Shown: one piece after another, positions 43,005 through 51,820 of the stretch
Position numbering within the stretch: position 1 is the stretch's first letter
How the letters are laid out: each line of letters begins with the position of its first letter
Origin: Phyllobacterium zundukense
GTDB lineage: Bacteria; Pseudomonadota; Alphaproteobacteria; Rhizobiales; Rhizobiaceae
Assembly (NCBI RefSeq): GCF_002764115.1
Contig: NZ_CP017940.1
Span: 1,772,501 to 1,836,500, forward strand
Direction: 5' to 3'
DNA: 64,000 nt
Made by a program: the position numbers and the translations under genes
The notes under the pieces: model-generated
The model's database searches: none
What the model was told of the DNA's origin: nothing
What the model saw: the letters and a program-made list of their open reading frames with translations, nothing else

Positions 43005-43313
43005 ATGGCAACGAATGCATCGAATATTCGTGAGACGGTTGAAAATGGTCTGGAGAGCCAGATCGCAAGCCTGCGTGAGGAGCTTTCCGTGATCAGCAAG
43101 TCCCTTTCAGATCAAGGGTTTGAACTTCCGGATGTCAGGTCGACCTATAACAGCGTGAAGCGCCGGAGCCGCAAAGCTGCCCGTTTTGTCGGCTCTGAGG
43201 CCAATGGAGCGGTGGAGAAGGCCCGGGAACATCCGCTCGCTACGGTAGCAATCATATCGGCAATTGCTGGAATCGGCCTGCTCGCTGGCATGGGCGCCTA
43301 TCGACGCTACTAG
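43005..43313 (+). CDS. DUF883 family (ElaB/YqjD-like) protein
   Basis: 102 residues. The N-terminal amphipathic helix (NIRETVENGLESQIASLREELSVISKSL) and the C-terminal membrane helix (EHPLATVAIISAIAGIGLLAG) with a basic end YRRY match the DUF883 pattern; related proteins bind ribosomes at the membrane in E. coli. AAAGGAA ribosome binding site. A consensus EcfG promoter lies upstream and a terminator downstream, so it is a single-gene stress transcript. Confidence 0.85.
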   Translation: MATNASNIRETVENGLESQIASLREELSVISKSLSDQGFELPDVRSTYNSVKRRSRKAARFVGSEANGAVEKAREHPLATVAIISAIAGIGLLAGMGAYRRY

Positions 43314-43416
43314 GGCCTGCCCTTGAAAATGCCCTCGCGGCTTCTTATCTTGGTTCCAGAAATTCGTTTCCGCTTTTGACCACGGATGTACTGGCACTGG
43401 TGTTGAGGCGAATTCG

Positions 43417-43447
43417 GAAAGGTCGGGTTTTCCCCCGGCCTTTTTTG
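43417..43447 (+). terminator. Terminator after the DUF883 gene
   Basis: AAGGTCGGG and CCGGCCTT pair (one G-T pair) with a 7-base loop, then TTTTTT. Confidence 0.75.
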
Positions 43448-43621
43448 TTGCCGATAGCACACATCGGTCAAGCCAAGTGCCGGTGGTTACGGTCTCAGGT
43501 TGCCTTCAGTGGCATGAACAGTCTATGAAGGTTGCACTATCGCTTGATCGAAACCGGTCAGGTTCTAGGGCGGAATTGGTCGGCCTTTCCGCAATGCAGG
43601 TATTGAGAGTGAGTTGCCTGA

Positions 43622-43867
43622 ATGGACAATTTTGAGAAGTACGCCCTGGCTCTGATGGTCGTATTTGGTGCCCTCATTATCGGCGGCCTCATGGCTGTCC
43701 ATATTGCTTGGGAGCACAAAGCGGGCTTTCTCTACGCGCTTGGTGCAGCGGTTGTCGTCTGGTCCGCCGGATTCGCAGTTCTCTTCGATAAACCGCGCCT
43801 TTATGGCTTGCTGCTGCTGATTGCAACAGCACTTATCACGGCCTCTGTCGTCGTTCTCGTCCGTTAG
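43622..43867 (+). CDS. 81-residue membrane protein, paralogue of 38117
   Basis: Three membrane helices: LMVVFGALIIGGLMAVHIA, GFLYALGAAVVVWSAGFAV and LYGLLLLIATALITASVVVLV. Same length and order as its paralogue at 38117, sharing FGALIIG and FDKPRLYGL. GTGAGTTGCCTGA precedes the ATG. Function unknown. Confidence 0.75.
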   Translation: MDNFEKYALALMVVFGALIIGGLMAVHIAWEHKAGFLYALGAAVVVWSAGFAVLFDKPRLYGLLLLIATALITASVVVLVR

Positions 43868-43939
43868 AATTCGCGCGATTCACCGGCTGCTCAGCACATG
43901 GAAAATATGAAGCCGGGTTTCATATTATCGTTTACTTTA

Positions 43940-43956
43940 TCAAGAATAATTCTAAA
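43940..43956. promoter_or_regulatory. Irr-type (ICE) operator upstream of rirA
   Basis: TCAAGAATAATTCTAAA is an imperfect palindrome fitting the iron control element pattern TTTAGAA..TTCTAAA. It lies 54 bases before the rirA start. In Agrobacterium, Irr and RirA control each other, which fits. Confidence 0.6.
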
Positions 43957-44009
43957 CTGCGCCCAAATTGAACGTGCATGCCCGATATCGGGTTGAAAGA
44001 GATATTCCC

Positions 44010-44471
44010 ATGCGACTGACAAGACAGACCAATTATGCCATCCGGATTCTCATGTATTGTGCGGCCAATGATGGCAATCTGAGCCGGATAGGTGAAATAG
44101 CGCAGGCCTACACTGTCTCCGAACTTTTCCTTTTCAAGATCCTTCAGCCACTTGTCGAAAACGGCTTCGTCGAAACGGTGCGCGGCCGCAATGGCGGTGT
44201 GAAACTTGGCAAACCCGCCAAGGACATCACGCTTTTCGATGTCGTGCGCGTGACCGAGGAAAACTTCGCCATGGCGGAATGCTTCGAGAATGACGCGGCT
44301 GATTGCCCGCTGATCGACAGCTGTGGTCTGAACGCCGCCCTGCGCAAGGCGCTCAATGCCTTCTTCGAAGTGCTCGCGCAATATTCGATAGAGGATATCG
44401 TCGACAAGCGCGACGTGCGTGCCCTGCTGGGCATCGACGTGCTCGAAAGGCGCCTCGCGACGGCGAGCTGA
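44010..44471 (+). CDS. rirA: Iron-responsive Rrf2-family regulator RirA
   Basis: Represses iron uptake genes when iron is sufficient, sensing it through a 4Fe-4S cluster. 153 residues beginning MRLTRQTNYAIRILMYCA. Winged-helix DNA-binding part LSRIGEIAQAYTVSELFLFKILQP and the RGRNGGVKL wing are typical. The three cluster cysteines are at positions 91, 99 and 105, the RirA pattern rather than the IscR spacing. An Irr-like operator lies upstream. Confidence 0.94.
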   Translation: MRLTRQTNYAIRILMYCAANDGNLSRIGEIAQAYTVSELFLFKILQPLVENGFVETVRGRNGGVKLGKPAKDITLFDVVRVTEENFAMAECFENDAADCPLIDSCGLNAALRKALNAFFEVLAQYSIEDIVDKRDVRALLGIDVLERRLATAS

Positions 44472-44875
44472 TTTTCAGCACTGCAACATCTTCGTTAGAA
44501 GCCTGGCGAGGCTATCCGCCGATCCCGTAGCGTATGTTGCGGGGTAGATGATTTGTAGCTTGATTTGCCAGGCCGCATAGTCTGACCTTCATAAGGTTCA
44601 CAGCGATTCAGCCACGCTTTTTCAACGATCTCATACGAATCCCGACGGAATCCGGTGATTCTTGCACAAGAAAGTTCGATTCTCGTACGAGATTCTCTAC
44701 GCTGCGTTGCATCCTGGTTTAGTTCGGTTGAAGTTTACCCCACGCGTGACCTCCCCACCCATTCATCGGCGTACTTGTGAGACGTTATGACACAGCCGCA
44801 ATTCCGCATTATTTTTTCGCCGCGAGTGAACGCAAAAACCCAAACATGATTGAATTAGTTAGGTTATTTGGCTAG

Positions 44876-44892
44876 TTTAGAATAATTCTAAC
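44876..44892. promoter_or_regulatory. Irr-type (ICE) operator upstream of bfd-bfr
   Basis: TTTAGAATAATTCTAAC contains the perfect palindrome TTAGAAT-A-ATTCTAA and matches the Irr control element pattern. Irr is known to repress iron storage genes in rhizobia under low iron. Confidence 0.7.
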
Positions 44893-44927
44893 TACTTGAA
44901 ATCACGACATATTCTTACCATATGGAT

Positions 44928-44956
44928 TTGACAGCGTACCGACAAACCGGTTTTAT
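44928..44956 (+). promoter_or_regulatory. Possible promoter for bfd-bfr
   Basis: TTGACA (44928-44933), 17 bases, TTTTAT (44951-44956). The transcript would have a leader of about 220 bases before bfd. Confidence 0.4.
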
Positions 44957-45180
44957 GCTGCCAGCGTTACAGGAACGCGTGACCTTTAATGTTTGGGCCT
45001 TGAACCCTTGCGATTGGAGGAACCATTGTTTGGTTCGAAAGTATCACCCGGTTACGGGATAATATCTCTTGGGTCTAGCGTACAAAGCGCTTTCATATCA
45101 ATAGTTTGTGCAAGATTTGATGCCGTTGTGACGTCGAGTGTCGCAGGTGTTTGTTCTGTCGGTTACGGCGTCGATTCAAA

Positions 45181-45492
45181 ATGCTAGTTTGTCATTGCAA
45201 TATCATCACCCAGAAAGAAATCGAGAATACTATCGTTGAACTTCTCGATGCGGATCCGTGGCAACTCGTTGTTCCCGCTAAAGTTTACCATGCGATGAAG
45301 AAACGCGGCCGCTGCTGCGGCTGCTTCCCAAATGTCGTTGAAACCATCATAAAGGTGACGGAAGAATATCATCTCCGCCACGGTTCCGACGATTCTGATG
45401 CAGTTTCGTTTATCGACCGTGTCCGGTCATTGCGTCACGAATACGGGAGTTCACGACATGAAGGGCGACATAAAGGTCATCGAGCGGCTTAA
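45181..45492 (+). CDS. bfd: Bacterioferritin-associated ferredoxin
   Basis: 2Fe-2S protein that delivers electrons to release iron from bacterioferritin. [18 protein letters not shown] at the N terminus carries CxC and the CCGC pair lies near residue 41, giving the four cluster cysteines. At 103 residues it is longer than typical Bfd; the extra 35 residues (from about EYHLRHG) are His and Arg rich and overlap the bfr gene by 35 bases. Confidence 0.88.
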   Translation: MLVCHCNIITQKEIENTIVELLDADPWQLVVPAKVYHAMKKRGRCCGCFPNVVETIIKVTEEYHLRHGSDDSDAVSFIDRVRSLRHEYGSSRHEGRHKGHRAA

Positions 45493-45943
45493 CGAAGCGC
45501 TGTTTCTCGAATTGGGGGCCGTCAACCAGTATTGGCTGCACTATCGCCTTCTGGATGATTGGGGCTACACCAAGCTCGCCAAGAAAGAACGCGAAGAATC
45601 CATCGAGGAGATGCACCACGCGGACAAGATCATCCAGCGCATTATCTTCCTCGAGGGCCATCCGAACCTGCAGTCGATCGGCGCGTTGCGCATTGGCCAG
45701 AACATCAAGGAAGTGCTCGAGGCGGACCTCGCCGGCGAATACGATGCGGTCAAATCCTACAAGAAATCGCGTGAGATCTGCGATCAGCTCGGCGACTATG
45801 TCTCAAAGGAGCTCTTCGATGAGCTGTTGAAGGACGAGGAAGGCCACGTCGATTTTCTGGAGACGCAGATTGATCTTCTCAACGCCATCGGTGTCGAACG
45901 CTACGGTCAGCTTAACGCTGCATCCGCCAATGAAGTCGATTGA
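45458..45943 (+). CDS. bfr: Bacterioferritin
   Basis: Haem-containing iron storage cage protein, 161 residues. Ferroxidase ligands Glu18, Glu51, His54, Glu94, Glu127 and His130, and the haem ligand Met52, are all present at canonical positions. The start at 45458 lies inside the bfd 3' end, so the two are translationally coupled. A strong terminator follows. Confidence 0.95.
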   Translation: MKGDIKVIERLNEALFLELGAVNQYWLHYRLLDDWGYTKLAKKEREESIEEMHHADKIIQRIIFLEGHPNLQSIGALRIGQNIKEVLEADLAGEYDAVKSYKKSREICDQLGDYVSKELFDELLKDEEGHVDFLETQIDLLNAIGVERYGQLNAASANEVD

Positions 45944-45962
45944 TCAGATCAATCTTCGATAC

Positions 45963-45993
45963 AAAAAGGGCGCCACTGGCGCCCTTTCCTTTT
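45963..45993. terminator. Terminator between bfr and the nucleoside importer
   Basis: AAAGGGCGCC/GGCGCCCTTT, 10-base stem with a 3-base loop, then CCTTTTC; A-rich on the other side, so it can end transcripts from both strands. Confidence 0.85.
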
Positions 45994-46005
45994 CTGGTGT
46001 GTCGC

Positions 46006-47073
46006 TTATTGCGGCAGCTTGTCATCAACACCCGCAACGTAAAAGTTCATGCCGAGAATGGTCTTGTCGTCGGCAGTCTCACCAGCTTTCAGCCATTCTG
46101 AACCGTCCTGCTTCTTGATCGGGCCAGTGAAAGGCTTCAACTCACCGGAGGTGATTTTGGCCTGCGTTTCTTCAGCCAGCTTCTTCACATCGTCGGGCAT
46201 GTTCGTATAGGGAGCCATGACGACCAGACCCTCGTGCATGCCCTCGAATACATTGTGGGACTTCCAGGAGCCGTCCAGCACCGCCTTGGTACGCTCGATA
46301 TAGTAAGGGCCCCAATTATCGACGATCGACGTCAGCTGGGTTTCAGGGCCGAACTTGATCATGTCGGAGGCCTGGCCGAAAGCCTTGATCTTGCGTTCCG
46401 ACGCGACCTGCATCGGAGCGGTCGAATCCGTATGCTGGGTGATGATGTCGACGCCCTGATCGACAAGCGCCTTGGCAGCATCTGCTTCCTTGGCAGGGTC
46501 GAACCAGGAATTCGCCCAGATCACCTTGATCTTGAAATTCGGATTGACCGACTGTGCACCAAGCATGAAGGAGTTGATGCCCTGGACCACTTCCGGAATT
46601 GGGAAGGAGCCGATGTAACCGGCAACGCCGGTCTTCGACATTTTCGCTGCAATCACGCCCTGCACATAGCGGCCTTCGTAGAAGCGCGAGTTGTAGACGG
46701 CAACGTTGTCAGCGGTCTTATAGCCCGTCGCATGTTCGAATTTTACATCCGGGAACTTCTGCGCGACCTTGATCGTCGAATCCATGTAGCCGAACGACGT
46801 CGTAAAGATCAGCTTGTTTCCCGCGCGGGCCAGACGTTCGATCGAACGCTCCGCATCGGCACCTTCCGGCACGTTTTCAAGGAAAGTGGTCTCTACCTGG
46901 TCGCCAAGCGCCTTCTCCAATTCCTTGCGGCCCTGGTCGTGCTGATAAGTCCAGCCAAAGTCACCGGGTGGTCCGATATAGATAAAGCCAACCTTCAGCT
47001 TTTCCGCAGCCTGGGCGGAGCCCGCCACGGCAAAACTGGCCGCTATTGTCAGCGCCATCATCAGTTTTTTCAT
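46006..47073 (-). CDS. BMP-family nucleoside-binding protein
   Basis: Periplasmic binding protein, 355 residues, with a signal peptide ending near AQAAE. The BMP/PnrA pattern is seen in VGFIYIGPPGDFGWTYQHDQG, TSFGYMDSTIKVAQKFP, AGYIGSFPIPEVVQGINSFM and DWGPYYIER-type NWGPYYIERTKAVL. BMP proteins of this kind usually bind purine nucleosides. It is the last gene of a four-gene ABC operon. Confidence 0.9.
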   Translation of the reverse strand: MKKLMMALTIAASFAVAGSAQAAEKLKVGFIYIGPPGDFGWTYQHDQGRKELEKALGDQVETTFLENVPEGADAERSIERLARAGNKLIFTTSFGYMDSTIKVAQKFPDVKFEHATGYKTADNVAVYNSRFYEGRYVQGVIAAKMSKTGVAGYIGSFPIPEVVQGINSFMLGAQSVNPNFKIKVIWANSWFDPAKEADAAKALVDQGVDIITQHTDSTAPMQVASERKIKAFGQASDMIKFGPETQLTSIVDNWGPYYIERTKAVLDGSWKSHNVFEGMHEGLVVMAPYTNMPDDVKKLAEETQAKITSGELKPFTGPIKKQDGSEWLKAGETADDKTILGMNFYVAGVDDKLPQ

Positions 47074-47128
47074 CTAAGTTCACCTCTCTGTTAAACGGAT
47101 TGCGTTGTCTTTTTGGATTATGCCACCC

Positions 47129-48049
47129 TCAGCGATCCGGCACGAAGGGCTTGCCGAGTGATGTCGGCGTGTTCATCAGGGTCAGCCGCTTGTTCCGCGA
47201 GATCAGAACAAGCACGATGATCGTTGCCAGATAGGGCAACGATGACATGAATTGCGACGGTATGCCTATACCCAGCGCCTGGGCATGCAATTGCCCGATA
47301 CTTACAGCACCGAAGAGATAGGCGCCGGCAACGATGCGCCATGGCCGCCACGAGGCAAAAACCACCAGGGCGAGAGCAATCCAGCCGCGGCCGGCCGTCA
47401 TGTTTTCCACCCATTGCGGCACATAGACGAGCGAAAGCTGTCCACCGGCCAGACCGGCACATGCCCCGCCGAACAACACGGCAAGGTAGCGTATGCGGAC
47501 GACTGGCACACCCAATGCATGCGCCGAAGTGTGGTTGTCGCCGACAGCGCGCAAGGTCAGACCCGCCCGGGTCTTGAACAGGAACCACACCACGCCAATG
47601 GCGAGCAGGATTGAGATATAGAAGATTGGATCCTGACCGAACAGAAACTTGCCCACATAGGGCAAGTCCGTAAGTACCGGAATATACAGCGATTCCATCT
47701 TCACGCCTGGCAGGCCGACGAAACTTTCGCCAATCATCGCGGAAGCACCAAGACCCAGAAGTGTCAGAGCCAGGCCTGTAGCCACCTGGTTGGTAATCAG
47801 CGTGAGCGTGAAAAACCCGAACAGCAGGGAAAAAGCCGCGCCAGCCAGGATCGCGGCAAACATGCCAAGCCAGGCCGAACCGGTGGTCTGGGCAACGGCG
47901 AAACCCGCCACAGCACCCATAACCATCATGCCTTCAACGCCAAGATTGAGCACGCCTGAGCGCTCGACCACGAGCTCACCCAGAGCTGCGATCAGAAGCG
48001 GTGTCGCCGCCGTCGCAACCGTCAGGAGTATGGCCTCAAACATCGTCAT
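47129..48049 (-). CDS. Nucleoside ABC importer permease (NupQ-like)
   Basis: Inner-membrane permease of 306 residues, about eight helices. Signature segments ERSGVLNLGVEGMMVMGA, TLTLITNQVATGLALTLLG and TLRAVGDNHTSAHALGVPVV, the cytoplasmic ATPase-contact loop. It starts one base after the stop of the other permease. Confidence 0.9.
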   Translation of the reverse strand: MTMFEAILLTVATAATPLLIAALGELVVERSGVLNLGVEGMMVMGAVAGFAVAQTTGSAWLGMFAAILAGAAFSLLFGFFTLTLITNQVATGLALTLLGLGASAMIGESFVGLPGVKMESLYIPVLTDLPYVGKFLFGQDPIFYISILLAIGVVWFLFKTRAGLTLRAVGDNHTSAHALGVPVVRIRYLAVLFGGACAGLAGGQLSLVYVPQWVENMTAGRGWIALALVVFASWRPWRIVAGAYLFGAVSIGQLHAQALGIGIPSQFMSSLPYLATIIVLVLISRNKRLTLMNTPTSLGKPFVPDR

Positions 48050-48050
48050 C

Positions 48051-49142
48051 TCACGCGCCCTTCAATGCAGTCTCGCCGTGCCGAGACACAATCCGGATGC
48101 GATAATAGATCAGGGTGTCACTGGCGAGGACAAAAAACAGGATGATGCCCTGGAAGATCCGCGCCGATTTTTCCGAAATGCCCAATGAAATCTGGGCTGC
48201 TTCACCGCCGAGATAGGAGAGCGCCAGCACCAGTCCGGCTGCAATTATCCCCAAAGGATTGAGCCTTCCGAGGAATGCAACGATGATTGCCGTGAAGCCG
48301 TAGCCGGGTGAAATGCTTGTCCGCAACTGCCCGACAGCACCGGAAACCTCGGCAATTCCTGCAAGGCCGGCCAGCGCCCCTGAAACCAGGAAGGCGAAGA
48401 ATGTCAGCCGTCCACCACTGAAACCAGCAAAACGCCCTGCCCTCGTGCTGCGGCCAAGCACCTTGATTTCATAGCCGTTCAGGGTGCATGAAAGCATGAA
48501 CCAGACGAGAACCGCAGCTATCAGCGCGAGGATGAAGCCCCAATGCGCCCGGCCGGATGCCGACCAGATTTCCGGCAGGACTGCGCTTGCATTGAACTGC
48601 ACTGTCTCGGGAAAATTATAGCCTTGCGGATTGCGCCACGGTCCCCGCACCAGCCAGTCGAGAAAGAGCTGGGCCACATAGACCAGCATCAGGCTGGTCA
48701 GGATTTCATTCGTATTGAAACGGACCTTCAGAAAAGCCGGGATAGTCGCATAGGCCATGCCGCCTGCCATGCCGAACAGCAGCATGATCGGCAGGACATA
48801 CCAGCCTTGGAAATCGGGAAACATGACGGGAAGGATCGATCCGGCAATACCGCCGGCTATCAACTGTCCTTCCGCGCCGATGTTCCAGTTGTTCGACAGG
48901 AAACAGACGGAAAGTCCGACCGCAATCAGGATCAGCGGCGCTGCCTTGACCAGCAGTTCGTGGATAGACCAGACCTCTGTCAGTGGTTCGATGAAATAGG
49001 AATAGAGTGCCGAAACCGGATTCTTGCCGAGAATGGAGAAAAGGATTGCCCCGGCAATCAACGTCAGGAACAGGGCAATGAACGGCGACAAGGCACTGAA
49101 CAAAGCCGAATGTTGCGGGCGTTTGACGATTTCGATCCGCAT
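48051..49142 (-). CDS. Nucleoside ABC importer permease (NupP-like)
   Basis: 363 residues; partner permease with NNWNIGAEGQLIAGGIAGS and FNTNEILTSLMLVYVAQLFLDWLVRGPW near the middle, and FSGGRLTFFAFLVSGALAGLAG downstream. The ATG at 49142 overlaps the ATPase stop by one base (TGATG); a GTG one codon earlier is possible. Confidence 0.9.
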   Translation of the reverse strand: MRIEIVKRPQHSALFSALSPFIALFLTLIAGAILFSILGKNPVSALYSYFIEPLTEVWSIHELLVKAAPLILIAVGLSVCFLSNNWNIGAEGQLIAGGIAGSILPVMFPDFQGWYVLPIMLLFGMAGGMAYATIPAFLKVRFNTNEILTSLMLVYVAQLFLDWLVRGPWRNPQGYNFPETVQFNASAVLPEIWSASGRAHWGFILALIAAVLVWFMLSCTLNGYEIKVLGRSTRAGRFAGFSGGRLTFFAFLVSGALAGLAGIAEVSGAVGQLRTSISPGYGFTAIIVAFLGRLNPLGIIAAGLVLALSYLGGEAAQISLGISEKSARIFQGIILFFVLASDTLIYYRIRIVSRHGETALKGA

Positions 49143-50725
49143 CACACTGCTCCTGCGCCTTCCAGAGGTGCCGACGCGTCAGCCCCTCCCATCATCAGCC
49201 CCACGCGTTCCCTGCTCATGTTTTCTATCGGCACGGTTTCCGAAAGGCGGCCATGCACCATCGCCGCAACCCGGTCGGAAATCTCAAACAGTTCGTCCAG
49301 GTCCTGGCTGATTACGATCACCGCCGAACCGCTGCGCGCAAGGTCGACGAGAGCTTGACGGATATGCGCTGCCGCACCGGCATCAACGCCCCAGGTTGGC
49401 TGGTTGACGATCATGACGGAAGGATTGCGATCAAGCTCGCGGCCGATGAGAAACTTCTGCAGGTTTCCGCCGGAAAGGGCTGATGCATCTGGATTTTCTG
49501 CGCTCTTGCGTACATCCATTTGTGCGACAATGCGTTTGGCCGCGGCGGCAAGACTCGATTCTGCGACGAGCTTCAGCATCCCGCCGGAAAGGAATACCTT
49601 GCGGTCCGTGGAGTGGCGCGACAGCAGGAGATTATTGGTCAATGACATGTCTGGAACCGCGCCGTGTCCAAGGCGCTCTTCCGGCACGAAGGCAGCACCC
49701 AGTCTGCGCCGCGCGGAGATGCCTATCCGACCGGCATCTGTTCCGCGGATGCGTATTATCTCGGGGCGTTCCTGCAATACCTCGCCGGAAATCGCCTCGA
49801 ACAGCTCGCCCTGTCCATTGCCGGCAACCCCGGCGATTCCAAGAATTTCGCCGGCCTGGACCGAAAGGCGAATATCGTGAAGCGGCACAGAAAAAGGGCC
49901 GCGCGGCTTTTGCGAGAGGCCATTCACCTCAACCAGAGGCGATTGTTGCGACCGGGACGCATCGACCGGATGCCGGTCGATCACATGGATGTCGCTGCCA
50001 ACCATCATACGTGCCAGGGACGCCGCTGTTTCAGCGCGCGGATTACAATGACCCACGACCTTGCCGTGCCGCAGTACTGTGGCGCGATCGCATAGCCGCC
50101 GCACCTCTTCCAGTCTGTGGCTGATATAAAGGATGGACTTTCCTTCGGACCGCAGCCGCTCCAGCGTCACAAATAAAAGGTCGGCTTCCTGTGGTGTCAG
50201 AACGGATGTCGGCTCATCAAGAATGATCAGATCCGGATTCTGCAACAGGCAACGAATGATTTCGATCCGCTGCCTCTCTCCCACCGAAAGGTCACCGACA
50301 AGCGCCTCAGGATCCACTGGCAGCCCGTAGGTCTGACCGATTTCCCTGGCTCGGGCCGCGATAGTATCGAGCGGTGTCTTCTCATCGAGAGAAAGGGCGA
50401 TATTTTCCGCGGCCGTCAGTGCGTCGAACAACGAAAAATGCTGAAAAACCATACCGATGCCTAGCGATCTTCCCATCGCCGGATTGGTGACTGTAACAGT
50501 CTGCCCCTTCCACGCGATGTCCCCGGACGTTGGCTGCAAAGCACCGAACAGCATCTTGACGAGGGTCGACTTGCCCGCGCCGTTCTCGCCGAGCAACGAA
50601 TGGATTTCGCCCGTCCCAATCTTCAGATTGATTTCATCGCAGGCTTTGAGTGTGCCGAAAATTTTGGTGAGCTTGTCAGCTTCCAGTAGCGGTTTTTCAG
50701 AGCCGTCTATTATTTTTTCTTTCAT
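49142..50725 (-). CDS. Nucleoside ABC importer ATP-binding protein
   Basis: 527 residues with two ATPase domains, as in RbsA and BMP-type importers. Domain 1: Walker A GENGAGKST, signature LSVGERQRIEI, Walker B LIILDEPTSVL. Domain 2: degenerate Walker A GVAGNGQGEL, signature LSGGNLQKFL and VMIVNQPTWGVD. The degeneracy of domain 2 is usual for this family. First gene of the operon. No nucleobase riboswitch could be found upstream. Confidence 0.92.
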   Translation of the reverse strand: MKEKIIDGSEKPLLEADKLTKIFGTLKACDEINLKIGTGEIHSLLGENGAGKSTLVKMLFGALQPTSGDIAWKGQTVTVTNPAMGRSLGIGMVFQHFSLFDALTAAENIALSLDEKTPLDTIAARAREIGQTYGLPVDPEALVGDLSVGERQRIEIIRCLLQNPDLIILDEPTSVLTPQEADLLFVTLERLRSEGKSILYISHRLEEVRRLCDRATVLRHGKVVGHCNPRAETAASLARMMVGSDIHVIDRHPVDASRSQQSPLVEVNGLSQKPRGPFSVPLHDIRLSVQAGEILGIAGVAGNGQGELFEAISGEVLQERPEIIRIRGTDAGRIGISARRRLGAAFVPEERLGHGAVPDMSLTNNLLLSRHSTDRKVFLSGGMLKLVAESSLAAAAKRIVAQMDVRKSAENPDASALSGGNLQKFLIGRELDRNPSVMIVNQPTWGVDAGAAAHIRQALVDLARSGSAVIVISQDLDELFEISDRVAAMVHGRLSETVPIENMSRERVGLMMGGADASAPLEGAGAV

Positions 50726-50842
50726 GGTTCCCCGCGGCCAAAGACCGTTTTCGATCCTATGACAGGCTCACCAAATTTGGAAAGTACAAAACGTGAGGTT
50801 GCGGCCATTTGCGCACATTATTCGTGCATCATAATCAGCGGC

Positions 50843-51820
50843 TTAAGGAATGAGCACCGTCGGGCCGGTGGTTTTCCTTGCTTCAAGATCGCGATGGGCT
50901 GTTGCGACATCCTTCAGCGCGTAGCTCTGGCCGATATCTATGCGGATGACGCCTTTCGCCACCAGATCAAATAGCTCGCTCGCCGCACCCTCAAGCGCCT
51001 CGCGTGCTGCAATATAAACGAACAGTGTCGGGCGTGTCAGATAGAGCGAACCTTTGCGCGACAGAATACCGAGATCGAACGGCGGAACCGGTCCGGAAGA
51101 CTGGCCGAAGCACACGAGCATGCCGCGCGGACGCAGACAATCGAGCGAGCCGTCAAACGTATCCTTGCCGACCGAATCGTAAACGACATCGACACCCTTG
51201 CCGTGGGTCAGCTCCTTCACCCGCTCGACAAAATTCTCGGTGTTGTAATTGATGACGTGGTCGTAGCCATTGTCGAGGGCCAGCTTGACCTTCTCGTCAG
51301 AACCCGCCGTGCCGATCACGGTTGCTCCGAGATGCTTGGCCCATTGACCGGCAATCAGCCCGACGCCGCCAGCTGTAGCGTGAAAGAGGATCGTATCGCC
51401 CTTCTTCACCGGAAATGTCTACCGCAGGAGATACTGCGCAGTCATCCCTTTCAGCATCATCGACGCCGCTTGCTTCAGCGGAATCGCATCCGGCACTTTG
51501 ACGAGGCGGTCTGCAGGAATAAGCCGTTCTTCGGCATAGGCGCCGATCGGATTGGCATAGGCAACACGATCGCCAACCTTCAAATCCTTGATGTCCGGAC
51601 CGACTGCCAGCACCACGCCGGCGCCCTCGTGACCGGGGATCAACGGCAAAGGGCTTGGCGAGGGATAGACGCCGGCTCGGTAGTAAACATCGAGGAAGTT
51701 GAGCCCGATTGCTTCATTGCGGATATGCGCCTCCCCAGGCCCTGGCACACGGACGGAAATATCCTCATAGGTCAGGACATCGGGACCACCGAGTTGATGA
51801 ATGCGAACAGCTTTGACCAT
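50843..51820 (-). pseudogene. Quinone oxidoreductase (zeta-crystallin type), interrupted by a TAG
   Basis: Medium-chain NADPH:quinone reductase of 325 codons. N-terminal part: MVKAVRIHQLGGPDVLTYED, GLNFLDVYYRAGVYP, PGHEGAGVV. NADPH domain: ILFHATAGGVGLIAGQWAKHLG. The only break is codon 134, TAG at 51419-51421, in the middle of the conserved YLLR[Q]TFPVKKGDT; one base change from CAG explains it. Both sides stay in the same frame. It starts inside the end of pcs (TGATG). Either a true nonsense mutation or a base-call error. Confidence 0.85.

Larger units (their letters stand above)
44472..45180. other. Long gap between rirA and bfd
   Basis: 708 bases without a supported gene. It holds an Irr-type site (44876-44892), a sigma-70-like promoter (44928-44956), and two palindromes: TTCTTG-CA-CAAGAA (44659-44672) and TCTCGTACGAGA (44681-44692). 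A small RNA cannot be excluded. Confidence 0.5.

Noticed and set aside
49142..50725. Degenerate Walker A in the second ATPase domain as a defect
   Set aside because: This degeneracy is normal in the two-domain ATPases of sugar and BMP-type importers.
50726..50842. Purine riboswitch upstream of the nucleoside importer
   Set aside because: No conserved purine-aptamer core or paired stems could be seen.
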